Below are positions 1 to 12,600 of a DNA stretch of 64,000 bases, piece by piece (the stretch's first letter is position 1; every line of letters begins with the position of its first letter). The DNA is taken from the NCBI GenBank assembly GCA_013407085.1, contig JACCGJ010020111.1, positions 16,601 to 80,600 of the forward strand. The letters are read 5' to 3'. The stretch is from Atriophallophorus winterbourni (taxonomy: Eukaryota > Platyhelminthes > Trematoda > Plagiorchiida > Microphallidae). A model generated the notes under the pieces. That model was not told where the DNA came from, did not search any database, and saw only the letters and a program-made list of their open reading frames with translations. The translations under genes and the position numbers were made by a program.

Positions 1-1385
1 ACCAATCTGAGATCGACAATTTTCGAACCAATCAACGTTGACATTGCTTAATATTTCAGTCCAAAAACTACGAACCGTTTGGAACAATATAAAATGGACA
101 TTATTGGAACCGAATAGTACCGATATTGCTCAAACATTCACTCCAAAAATTACAAACGATTGTCACCAATCTGAGATCGACAAGGTTCGACTCAATCAGA
201 GCTGACAATGCTTGATATTCCGGTCCAAAAATCATGAACGTTTTTAACTTATCTGAGATCGACAATGTGTGAACCAATCGGACCTGACAATGCTCAACAT
301 TTTAATCTGAAACTACAAACAGTTCGAACCAATTTGAGAATGACAATTTTCGAACCAATCAGAGCTGACAAGTTTTATTCCATTACTTCAAAAACTACAA
401 ACGTTTTGAACAAATCAGGGCAGAGAATGCTCAATATTTCATTCTATAAACTACAAGCGATTTGAACTAATCTGAGATTGACAATGTTTGGTCCAATCAG
501 ATCTGACAATGGTTGATATTTCAGTCCAAAAACTTCAAGCGTTTCGAACCAATCTGAGATCGACAAATTGTGAACTAAACAGAGCTGACAATGCCTAATA
601 TTTCAGTCCAGAAACTACACACGTTTTAACCCAATCTGAGATCAATAATGTTTGAACCAATCCCAGATGAGAATGCTCAATATTTCAGTTTAAACACTAG
701 AAACATCTTAAACAAATCTGTGATCGGAAATGTTATGATCAATGAGATCTGACAATCCTTAATAAATCAGTTCAAAAACTACAAACGTTTCAGACCAATC
801 TGAGATCGACAAAGTTTGAACTAAACAAAGACGACAATGCATAATATCTCAGTCCAGAAACTACAAACATGTTGAACCAATCTCATATCGACAATAGTTG
901 TACTTTTCAGAGCTGATAATCTTTAATATTTCAGTTCAAAAACTAGAAACGGTTCAAACCAATATGTGATCGACAATGTTTGAACCAATCAGAGCTGACA
1001 ATGCTTAATATTTCAGTCAAAAACTACGAACTTTTGAAACAATATAAGATCGACAATGCTGAAACTGATTAGAACCGATTTTGCTCAAAAATTCACTCCA
1101 AAAATTACAAACGATTGTAACTAATCTGAGATTGACAAGGTTTGACTCAATCAGAGCTGACAATGCTTGATATTTCAGTCCAGAAATCACGAACGTTTTT
1201 AACTTATCTGAGATCGACAATTTGTGAACCAATCAGACCTGACAATGCTCAACATTTTAATCTGAAACTACAAACAGTTCGAACCAATTTTAGATTGACA
1301 ATTTTCGAACCAATCAGAGCTGAAAAGTTTTATTCCATTATTTCGAAAACTACAAACGTTTTGAACCAATCCCAGATGAGAATAC
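1..1385 (+). repeat. Duplicated block, spacing 955 bp
   Basis: Bases 1 to about 430 match bases about 956 to 1,385. Shared unusual words fix the spacing: ATTCACTCCAAAAATTAC begins at 136 and 1,091, and TGCTCAACATTTTAATCTG begins at 291 and 1,246, both 955 bp apart. Both copies also share a monomer with GACTCAATCAGAG instead of GAACCAATCAGAG. The spacing is about 29 bp short of 12 full monomers, consistent with one monomer lacking the 26-bp sub-unit (the short one near 400-440). Confidence 0.8.
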
Positions 1386-2275
1386 TTAATATTTCAGTTC
1401 AAACACTACGAACGTCTCAAACAAATCTGTGATCAAAAATGTTATAATCAATGAGAGCTGACAATCCTTAATAAAACAGTTCAAAAACTACAAACGTTTC
1501 AGACCAATGTGAGATCGACGAAGTTTGAACTAAACAATGCTGACAATGCATAATATTTTAATCCAGAAACTACAAACATGTTAAACCAAGCTCGGATAGA
1601 CAATGTTTGTACTATTCAGAGCTGACAATCCTTATTATTTCAGTTCAAAATCTTGAAACGCTTCAAACCAATATGTGCCCGACAATGTTTGAACCAATCA
1701 GATCTGACAATGCTCAATATTTAAGTTCAAAAACTACAAACGTTTTGAACCAATATGAGATCGACAATGTTCGAACCAATCAGAGCTGACGATGCTTATT
1801 ATTTTAGTCTAAAAACTACAAATGTTTTGGAGCAATCTGAGGTCATCAATATTGAACCAATCAGAGCTGACAATGCCTAATATTTCAGTGCAAAAACTAC
1901 AAATGTTTTGAACCAATCTGAGATCAATAATGTTTGAACCAATCAGAGATGAGAATGCTTAATATTTCAGTTTGAACACTACAAACATCTCAAACAAATT
2001 TGTGATCAAAAATGGTATAATCGATGAGAGCTGACAATCCTTAATAAATCAGTTCAAAAACTACTAACGTTTCAGACCAATCTGAGATCGACAAAGTTTG
2101 AACTTAACAATGCTGACAATGCATAATATTTTAGTCCAGAAACTGCAAACATGTTAAACCAATCTGAGATCGACTATGTTTGTACTATTCAGAGCTGACA
2201 ATCCCTAATATTTCAGTTCAAAAACTAGAAACGCTTCAAACCAATATGTGACCGACAATGTTTGAACCAATCAGA
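655..2275 (+). repeat. Four-monomer block present three times
   Basis: A block of about 330 bp occurs at about 655-985, 1,364-1,700 and 1,937-2,275. It is marked by ATCTGTGATC followed by ATGTTATAATCAATGAGA-like text, then CGTTTCAGACCAAT, then CCAATATGTG. Anchor CCAATATGTG lies at 959, 1,668 and 2,241; the other anchors give the same spacings of 709 and 573 bp. 573 is 7 monomers; 709 is 9 monomers minus about 29 bp. The copies are moderately diverged, so this is an older amplification than those in regions B and C. Confidence 0.8.
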
Positions 2276-3789
2276 GCTGACAATGCTCAATATTTCAGTC
2301 CAAAAACTACAAACGTTTTATACCGATCTGAGATCGACAATGTTCGAACCAATCAGAGCTGACAATGCTTAATATTTTAGTCTAAAAACTACAAATGTTT
2401 CGAACCAATCTGAGTTCATTATTTTTGAACCAATCAGAGCTGACAAGGCTCAATATTTCAGTTCAAAAACCACAAACCGTTTAAATCAATATAAGATCGA
2501 CAATGTTTGTACCAATCAGAGCTGACAAAGTTTGTTATTTAAGTTCAAAAACTACAGACATTTTGAAAAAAAATTTCAAATGGACAATGTTTGAACCAAG
2601 CAGAGCTGACAATGTTCAATATTTCAGTTCAAAAACTACAAACGTTTTAACGCAATCCGGGATCGATATATTTCGATCCAATCAGAGCTTAAAATGCCTA
2701 ATATTTCAGTCCGAGAAATACGAACGTTTTGAACAAATCTGAGATCGACAATGTTTGAGCCGAACATAGCTGACACTGTTTTATATTTTAGTTCACAAAA
2801 CAACAAACCTTTTCAACCGGAATGAGATCGACAATGTTTAAACCAATCAAAATTGTTAATGCTTGACATCCCAATCTAAAAACTGCAAACGTTTTGAACC
2901 AATCTGAGATCGAGAATGTTTGAACCAATCAGAGATGACAACGCCCAATATTTCAGTCTGAAAAATTACAAACGTTTTGAACAAATAACAGCAGAGAATG
3001 CTAAATATTATAGTCCGAATACTACAAACGTTTAGAACTGATCTGAGATCGACAATGTTTGAAGCAATCAGAGTTGACAATGCTCAATATTTCAGTCCAA
3101 AAACTACAAACGTTTTGAACAAATCTGAGATCGACAATGTTTGGACCAATCAAAGCTGACGGTAATTAATATCTTAGTCCAAAAACTACAAACGTTTCCA
3201 ACCAATCTGAGAGGTACAATGTTTGAATCCATCAGAGATGACAATGCTTAATATCTCAGTCGAAAAGCTACAAACGTTTCAAATCAATTTGAGATCTACA
3301 ATGACTAAACCAATCATAGCTGACAGTGCTTAATAATTCAGTTCGAAAACTATGAACGTTTCAAATCAATCTGGGATGGACAATGTATGAACCAATCATA
3401 GCTGACAATGCTCAATATTCCAGTCCAAAAAGTACAATTATTTTGAACCTATCTGAGATGTACAATGTTTGAACCAATCAGAGCTGGCAAGGCCTAATAT
3501 TTCGTCCCAAAAACAACAAACGTTTTCAAATAATTTGAGATCGAGAATGTTTAAACCTATTTATGCTGACAATGCTTATAATTTCAATCGAAAAACTACG
3601 AACGTTTTGAACCAATCTAAGATCGACATTATACCAATAGGACCTGAAAGTTCTCGATTTCTCAGTCCAAAAACTACGAACATTTCGAACCAATCTAAGA
3701 TCGCATTATATGAACCACTTAGAGCTGACTATGCTCCATTCATAAGTTCAAAAACAACAAACGTTTCGCACCAATCTGAGATCGACAAT

Positions 3790-5240
3790 GTTCGAACCTA
3801 TCAACGCTGACAATGCCTAATATTTCAGTCCAAAAACTACAAACCGTTTGAAACAATATAAGATCGACAATGTTTAAACCGATTAAAGCCGACTTTGCTT
3901 AAAAATTCAGTCCACAAATTACGGAAGATTGTAACCAATCTCAGATCGGCAAGGTTTGAATCAATCAGAGCTGACAATGCTCAATATTCTAATCTGAAAC
4001 TACAAACAGTTTGAACCAATTTCGTTTCAAACCAATCGGAAACGGACAATGTTCAAAACAATCGGAGCTGATAATTCTTGTTATTTCAGGCCCAGAACTA
4101 CAAAAGTTTCGAACCAATGTGAAGTCGACAAAGTAAGATCAAACCAGAGCTTAAAATGCTCAATATTTCAGTTAAGAAACTACAAACGTTTTAAATCAAT
4201 CTGAGCTCGACAATGCTGGAACCAATCAGACCTGACAATGCTTGATCTCTTAGTCCAAAACCTGCAAACATTTTGAACCAATCTGAGATCGACAATATAT
4301 GAACCAATCAGAGGAGACAATGCTCGATATTTCAGTCTAAAAATTACAAACGTTTTGAACCAATTCGTGATCTAACTTGTTTGAACCAAAAAGAGCTGAC
4401 AATGCTTATTATTTCATTTCAAAAACTGCAAACTGTTTGAACCAATATAAGATCGACAATGACTAAACCAACCAGAGCTGACAGTGTTTGTTTTTCAAGT
4501 TTAAAAACTACAGACATCTTGAACCAATCTAAAATGGACAATGTTTGAACCAATCAGATCTGACAATGCCTAATATTGCAGTTTGAAAACTACGAACGTT
4601 TTGAACCAATCTGAGGTCGACATAATTCGAAACAATTAGAGCTGACAATGCCTTATATTTAAGTCCCAGAATCACAAAGGTTTTGAACTAATCTGAGATT
4701 GACAATGTTTAATCCGAACAGAGCTGACAATGCTCAATATTCCAGTTTACAAAACAACAAACTTTTTCAAACAATATGAGATCGACAATGTTTAAACCAA
4801 TCAGAGCTGACAATGCTTAATATTTCAATCTGAAAACTACAAACGTTGTGAACCAATCTGGGATCGACAATGTTTGAACTAATCAGAGCGGACAATGCTT
4901 AATATTTGAGTCTAAAAATTACGAACGTTTTGAACAAATTAAAGGTGAGAATGCCTAATATTCTAGTCTAAAAACTACAAACGTTCCGAACTGATCTGAG
5001 ATTAACAATGTTTGAACCAACCATAGCTAAAATGCTTAATATTTCAGTCCAAAAACTAGGAACGTTTTGATTCAATCTGAGATCAACAATGTTTGAACCA
5101 ATCAGAGCTGACAATGGCCAATATTCCATTTTTAAAAACTACAAACGATTTAAACCAAACTATGATCGACAAAATGTTTGAACCAATCGGAGCTGACAAT
5201 GCTTGATAATTCAGTCCAAAAACTACAAACGTTTTGAACC
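3790..5240 (+). repeat. Copy 1 of a 1.4-1.6 kb segmental duplication
   Basis: This segment recurs at 6,870-8,455. Matched words are TCAACGCTGA at 3,801 and 6,881 (spacing 3,080), CAGAACTA at 4,093 and 7,321 (3,228), and the GATCGACAAAATG region at 5,164 and 8,391 (3,227). The jump in spacing reflects a loss of about 150 bp in this copy near 4,010-4,030, where a GTTTGAACCAATTTCG monomer is fused directly to the following AAACCAATCGGAAACGG monomer. The internal fusion is therefore a deletion scar. Confidence 0.8.
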
Positions 5241-6869
5241 AATCTGATACCGACAATTTTTGAACCAATCATAGCTGACAATGCTCAATATTCTAGTCGA
5301 AATACTACAAACGTTTTTAACCAATGTGGGAGGGTCAATGTTTGAATCAAGCAGAGATGACGATGACTAATATTTCAGTTCGAAAACTACCAACATTTTG
5401 AACCTATCAGGGCTAACAATGTTCAAAAGTTTAGTCGAAGAACTACAAACGTTTTGAATTATTCTGAGATCGACAATGTTTGAATTAATCAGAGCTGACA
5501 ATGCTTAATAATTCAGTTTAAAAACTACAAAACATTGACACCAATCTGAGGTCGACAATGTTTGAACAAATCAGAGTTGACAATGCTCAATATATCAGTC
5601 TAAAACCTACGAACAGTCCAAAATAATCTGAAATCGACAATGTTTGAACCAATCAGGGCTGATAATGCACAGTATTTTATTCGAAGAACTAGAAACGTTT
5701 TGAACCAATTTGAGATCGACAATCTTCGAACCAATCAGTGGTGACAATGCTTATTATTTTAGTCTAATATCTACAAACGTTTTAAAACAATCTAAGATCG
5801 ATAATATTTAAGCCAATCAGGCCTGAAAATGCTAGATCTCTCAGCCCAAAAACTACAAACATTCTGAACCAATCTGAGATCGACAATATATGAACCAATC
5901 ATAGGTGACAAGGCTCAATATTCCAGTCCAAAAACTGTGAACGATTTGAACCAATCTGAGATCGACAATGTTTGTACCAATCAGAGCTGACAATGCTCAA
6001 TATTTCAGTCCAAAAACTACATACCGTTCGGATCAATATAAGATCGACAATGTTTAACTTAATCACAGCTGACAATGTTTGTAATTCAAGTTCAAAAACT
6101 TCAGACATTTTGAACAAAACTGAAATGGACAATGTTTGAAACAACCAGAGCTGACTATACTTAATGTTTCAGTTCAAAAACTTCAAACGTTCTGAACCAA
6201 TCCGAGATCGACATAGTTCGAACCCTTCAGAGCTGACAATGCCCAATATTTTAGTTCAAAAACTACAAACGTTTTGAATAAATTACAGCTGAGAACGCTT
6301 GATATTTTAGTATAAAAACTACAAACGTTTTGAACTGATCTGATATCGACAATGTTTGAACCCATCAGAGCTGACGGTGCCTAATATTTAATCTGAAAAC
6401 TACAAACCTTTTGAACCAATCTGAGAGCGAGAATGTTTAAACCCTTCACAGCTGACAATGCTTAATATTTCACTTCAAAAACTACAAACGTTTTGAACCA
6501 ATCTAACACCAACAAAATTTTCAAACCAATCGGAGCTGACAATGCTTGGAATATATCCGTCCAAAAACTACAAACGTTTCGAATCAATCTGAGGTCGACA
6601 ATGTTTGAACCAATTAGAGCTGACAATGCCTAATATTTTAGTCGAGAAACTGCAAACGTTTCGAACCAATCTAAGAGGTACAAAGTTTGAATCGATCAGA
6701 GATGACAATGCTTAATATCTCAGTCGAAATGCTTGATAATTAAGTTCAAAAACATCAAACGTTTCGTAACAATCTGAGATGGACAATGTTTGAACCAATC
6801 AGAGCTGACAATGCTCTATCATAAAGTTCAAAAACTGCAAACGTTTTTTAATAATCTGAGATCGACAAT

Positions 6870-8455
6870 GTTCGAACCAATCAACGCTGACAATGCCTAA
6901 TATTTTAGTCCAAAAACTACAAACCGTTCGAACCAATATGAAATCGACAATGTTTGAACCGATTAGAGCCGACAGTGCTTGAAAATACAGTCTAAAAATT
7001 ACAAACGGTTGTAACCAATCTACGATCGACGAGGTTTGAATCAATCAGAGCTGACATTGCTTGATATTTCAGTCCAGAAATTACAACCGTTTTAAACTAA
7101 TTTGAGATCGACAATGTGTGAACCAATCAGAGCTGACAATGCTTAATATTTTAATCTGAAAATACAAACAGTTTGAACCAATTTGAGATCGACAATTTCC
7201 GGACCAATCAGAGCTGACAAGTTTTATTCTATTAGTTCAAAAACTACAAACGTTTTAAACAAATCGGAAATGGACAATGTTCAAAAGATTCAAAGCTGAT
7301 AATTCTCGTTATTTCAGGCCCAGAACTACAAAAGTTTCGAACCAATGTGAAGTCGACAAAGTAAGAACAAACCAGAGCTGACAATGCTCAATATTTCATG
7401 TAAGAAACTACAAACGTTTTAAATCAATCTGAGATCGACAATGCTTAAACAAATCAGACCTGACAATGCTTGATCTCTTATTCCAAAACCTGCAAACATT
7501 TTGAACAAATCTGAGTTCGACAATATATGAACCAATCAGAGGAGACAATGCTCAATATTTCAGTCCAAAAATTACAAACGTTTTGAACCAATCCGTGATC
7601 TAACTTGTTTGAACCAAAAAGAGCTGACAATGCTTATTATTTCATTTCAAAAACTGCAAACTGTTTGAACCAATATAAGATCGAAAATGACTAAACCAAC
7701 CAGAGCTGACAGTGTTTGTTATTCAAGTTTAAAAACTACAGACATCTTGAACCAATCTAAAATGGACAATGTTTGAACCAATCAGATCTGACAATGCCTA
7801 ATATTGCAGTTTGAAAACTACGAACGTTTTGAACCAATCTGAGGTCGACATAATTCGAACCAATTAGAGCTGACAATGCCTTATATTTAAGTCCCAGAAT
7901 CACAAAGGTTTTGAACTAATCTGAGATTGACAATGTTTAATCCGAACAGAGCTGACAATGCTCAATATTCCAGTTCACAAAACCACAAACGTTTTCAAAC
8001 AATATGAGATCGACAATGTTTAAACCAATCAGAGCTGACAATGCTCAATATTTCAATCTAAAAACTACAAACGTTGTGAACCAATCTGGGATCGACATTG
8101 CTTGAACCAATCAGAGCGGACAATGGTTAATATTTGACTTTAAAAATTACAAACGTTTTGGACAAAATAAAGCTGAGAATGCCTAATATTCTAGTCTAAA
8201 AACTACAAACGTTCCGAACTGATCTGAGATTAACAATGTTTAACCAATCAGAGCTCAAATGCTTAATATTTCAGTCCAAAAACTAGGAACGTTTTGATTC
8301 AATCTGAGATAAAAAATGTTTGAACCAATCAGAGCTGACAATGCCCAATATTTCATTTTTGAAAACTACAAACGATTTAGACCAAACTATGATCGGCAAA
8401 ATGTTTGAACCAATCGGAGCTGACAATGCTTGATAATTCAGTCCAAAAACTACAA
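6870..8455 (+). repeat. Copy 2 of the 1.4-1.6 kb segmental duplication
   Basis: This is the fuller partner of 3,790-5,240. It keeps the two monomers (about 7,180-7,265) that the other copy has lost. Shared rare variants include GAAGTCGACAAAGTAAGA, CAGAGGAGACAATG and the odd TGATCTAACTTG monomer near 7,595. After about 8,455 the two copies no longer follow each other, so that point is the right edge of the duplication. Confidence 0.8.
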
Positions 8456-10760
8456 ATGTTTATAACTAATCTGAAATGGACAATGTTTAAAGCAATCAGA
8501 GCTGAAAATGCTTAATATTTTATTCGGAAAACTACAAACGTTCCGAACCAATCTGAGATCGTTAATGTTCATACCAATCAGACCTGACATTTCTTAATCT
8601 CTCAATCCAAAAACTACAAACATTTCGAACAAATTTAAGATCGACAATATATGAACCAATCAGAGCTGACTATGCTCAATTCTTAAGTTCAAAAACTACA
8701 AGCGTTTTGAACCAATCCGAGATCGAGAATGTTTGAACCAAACAGAGCTGACAATGCTCAATATTTCATTCCAAAAACTACAATCCGTTTGAACTAATAT
8801 GAGTTCGACAATGTTAAAACCAATCAGAGCTGACAGTGTTGGTTATTCAAATTTAAAAACTACAGACATCTTGAACCAATCTGAAATGGACAATGTTTGA
8901 ACCAATCAGAGCAGACAATGCTAAATATTTCAGTTCAAAAACTACGAACGTTTCGAACCAATCTGAGGTCGATATAGTTCGAACCAATCAGAGCGGGCAA
9001 TGCTTCATATTTCAGTCTCAGAACTACAAACGTTTTGAACCAATCTGAGATCGACAATGTTTGATCCCAACAGAGCTGACAATTTTCAATATCCCAGTTC
9101 ACAAAACAACAAACCTTTTTAACCAATATGAGATCAACAATGTTTAAACCGATCAGAGCGGACAATGCTTAATATTTGAGTCCAAAAAGTATAAAACGTT
9201 TTGAACAAATTAAAGCTGAGAATGCCATATATTCTAGTCCACAATCTATAAAAGTTTTGAATTAATTTGAGATTAACAATGTTTGAATCAATCAGAGCTA
9301 AAAAATGCTCGATATTTCAGTTCACAAACTAACGACGTTTTGAACAAATCTGATATCGACAATGTTTGAACTATTCAGAGCTAACAATGCCTAATATTTC
9401 ACTTTGAAAAACTACAAAGGATTTACACCAATCTAAAATCGACAAAATATTTGAAACAATCAGAGCTGACAATGCCTAATATTTTAGCCGGAAAAATGCA
9501 AAGGTTTTAAACCAATCTGAGAGGTGCAATGTTTGAATCGATCAGAGATGACAATGCTTAATATCTCAGTCGAAATGCTTGATAATTAAGTTAATAACTT
9601 CAAACGATTCATTGCAATCTGAGATGGACGATGTTTGAACCAATCAGAGCTGACAAGGCTCGATATTTCAGTCTAAAAACTACACACGTTTGGAACAAAC
9701 AGTTTGATCAATTTGAGATCGACAATTTTCGAACCAATCAGAGGTGACAAGTTTTAATCTATTAGTTCAAAAACTACAAACGATTTGAACCAATCTGAAA
9801 TGGACAATGTTTGAGCCAATCAAAGCTGACAATGCCTGATATTTCAGTCCCAAAACTACAAAAGTATCGAACACATCTGAAATCGACAAAGTTCGAACCA
9901 ATCAGTGCTGACAATGCATGATAATTCAGTTCAAAAACTACGATCGTTCCAAACCAATCTGAAGTCGACATAGTTCGAACCAATCAGAGCTTACAATGCC
10001 TTATAATTTAGTGTCAGAACTACGAACGTTTTGATGCAATCTGAGATCGACAATGTTTGATCCTAACAGAGCTGACAATGCTGATTATTTCAGTTAACAA
10101 AAAAACAAACCTTTTTAACCAATATGAGATAGACAATATTTGATCTAATCAGAGCTGACAATGCTTAGTATTTGAGTCCAAAAATTACAAATGTTTTCAA
10201 CAAATTGAAGCTAAGAATGCCTAATATTCAATCTAAAAACTACAAACCTTTTGAACTGATCTGAGATTAACAATGTTTGACCCAATCAGAGCTGAAAATG
10301 CTTAATATTCCAGTCCAAAAACTAGGAACGTTTTGAACCAATCTGAGATCGACAATGTTTGAACTTTTCAGAGCTGACAATGCCTAATATTTCACTTTTA
10401 AAAACTACAAACGATTTCAACCAATCTATAATGGACAAAATGTTTGAACCAATCAAAGCTGACAATGCTTGATAATTCAGTCTAAAAACTACAAACGTTT
10501 TTGACCAATCTAATATCGACAATGTTTGAACCAATCGAAGCTGACAATGCCTAATATTTCATTCCAAAAACTACAATCCGTTTGATTCAACATAAGATCG
10601 ACAATGTTAAAACCAATCAGAGCTGACAGTGTTTGTTATTCAAATTTAAAAACTACAGACATCTTGAACCAATCTAAAATGGACAATGTTTGAACCAATC
10701 AGAGCTGACAATGCTAAATATTTCAGTCTAAAAACTACAAACGTTTCGAACCAATCTAAG
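8456..10760 (+). repeat. Diverged monomers with 1.0 and 1.8 kb duplications
   Basis: Two sets of related monomers are visible. TTGATCC begins at 9,061 and 10,057 (996 bp, about 12 monomers) inside similar monomers containing a run of ACAAAAAAACAAACC-like text. ATTTAAAAACTACAGAC lies at 8,851 and 10,644 (1,793 bp). Near 9,690-9,715 a monomer is joined abnormally: CACACGTTTGGAAC runs into AAACAGTTTGATC, which elsewhere (about 7,165) belongs to a different monomer, so this is a recombination junction. No gene is visible. Confidence 0.7.
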
Positions 10761-10779
10761 ATCGACAATGTATGAACCA

Positions 10780-12600
10780 ATCAGAAATGACAATGCTTAA
10801 CATTTAAGTCTTAATGCTGCAAACGTTTTATACAATTCTGAGATCGACAATGTAAAAATCAATCAGAGCTGACAATGCCTAATAATTCAGCCTGGAAACT
10901 ACAAACGATTTGAACCAATTTGAGATCGACAATGTTTGAACGAAACAAAGCTGACAATGCATAATCTTTTAGTCCACAAAATACAAACATTTTTATCTAA
11001 TCAGAGCTGACAATGCTCAATATTTCAGTCCAAAAAGTACAAACGTTCAGAACCAATCTGAGATCGACAATGTTCGAACCAATCAGAGCTGACAATGCTA
11101 ATTATTTCCGTTCGAAAACTACAAACGTTTAGAACCAATCTGAGATCGACAATGTTTGACAATGCTTCATATTTAAAGTCTAAATGCTGCAAAAGTTTTA
11201 TAAAAGTTTGAGATCGACAATGTAATAATCAATCAGGGCTGACAATGCCTAATATTGTAGCCTGAAAACTACAAACGATTTAAACCAAACTGAGATCAAC
11301 AATGTTTGAATTAACAAAGCTGACAATGCTTATTATTTCATCTCATTAATTACGAACATTTTGAAGCAATCTGAAATCGACAACGTGTGAACTGATCAGA
11401 GCTGACAATGCTCAATATTTCAGTCTAAAAACTACAAAGGTTTTGAACAAATCCTAGATCGACAATGTGTAACCAATCAGAGCTGACAATACCTAATATT
11501 TTAGTCCAAAAACTAAAAACGATTTGTACCAATCTGAGATCGACAATGTTTGAACCAACCAAAGCGGACGATGAATAATATTTCATTCCAAAAATTGAAA
11601 ACATTTTGAAGCAATCTGAAATGGTTAACGTTTGAACCAATCAGAGCTGACAATGCTAAACATTTGAGTCTAACACTTCAAACAGATTAAACCGATCTGA
11701 GATCGACGATGTTTGAACCAATCAGAGCTGACAAGGTTTAATATGTCAGTTCGGAATCTACAAACGTATCAAAGAAATCATAGCCGAGAGTGCTTAATAA
11801 TATAGTCTAAACACTACACACGTTTTGAACTAATCTGAGATTGACAATGTTTGAACAAATCAGAGCTGACAATGTTCAATATTTGAGTTCAAAAACTACA
11901 AACGTTCCCAACCAATCTGAAACGGACAACATTTGAACCAATCAGAGCTGACAATGCTTGATAAATCAGGCCCGGAACCACAAACGTTTTGAACCAATCT
12001 GAGATCGACAAAGTTCGAACCAATCAGTGATAATAAAGCCTAATATTTCAGACCAAAAGCTGCAAATATTTTAAACCAATCTGTGATCGACAATGTTCAA
12101 ACTAATCAGACCTGACAATGCTTGATCTCTAAGTCCGAAAACTAGAAAACATTTTAAACCAATCTAAGATCGACAATGTTTGAACCAATCATAGCTAATA
12201 ATGCTCAATATTTCAGTCGAAAGACTACAAACGTTTCACACCAATCTGAGATCGTTAATGTTTGAAATAAACAAAGCTGACAATGCATAATATTTAAGTC
12301 CAAGAACTGCAGACATTTAGTACTAATCAGAGCTGACAATGCTTAATATTTTAGTCGAAATATTACAAACGTTTCACACCAATCTTAGTTCGACAATGTT
12401 TGAACTAAACAAAGCTGACAATGCGAAATATTTTAGTTCAAAAACTACAAACATTTTGAACCAACCAGAGCTGGAAATGCTTAATATTTCAGTCGAAAAA
12501 CTACGAAAGTTTTAAACCAATCTGAGTTCGACAATGTTTAAACCAAAGAAAGCTGACAATGCGAAATATTTTAGTCCAAAAACTACAAACATTTTGAACC
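10780..12600 (+). repeat. Region B HOR, P block copy 1
   Basis: The P block is a run of about 20 monomers with distinctive variants: GCTGCAAACGTTTTATAC at 10,816, GTAATAATCAATCAGGG near 11,230, and a monomer with ATCATAGCCGAGAGTGC near 11,785. It recurs at 15,041 and 19,259. The stretch from about 11,330 to 12,240 looks the same, apart from rare single-base changes, in all three copies, so the amplification or homogenisation is recent. The right end includes a 56-bp class monomer (ACATTTAGTACTAATCAGAGC near 12,310) that is lost in copy 3. Confidence 0.85.

Larger units (their letters stand above)
1..10760 (+). repeat. Region A: diverged satellite monomers with old duplications
   Basis: Monomers here differ clearly from one another and no single long HOR covers the region. 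Several older duplications can be traced by shared odd words (see separate entries). Short monomers of the 56-bp class occur, for example around 400-440 and 2,970-3,010, where the 26-bp sub-unit is missing and the text runs GAACAAAT straight into GAGAATGC. Base 2,276-3,789 and 5,241-6,869 hold ordinary diverged monomers in which I found no longer repeat unit. No gene, RNA or mobile element is visible. Confidence 0.85.

Noticed and set aside
3469..3810. Longest open frame (113 codons, plus strand) as a protein gene
   Set aside because: It is made of satellite monomers read in shifting phase, has no domain, no initiation context, and its peptides recur in other frames across the window.
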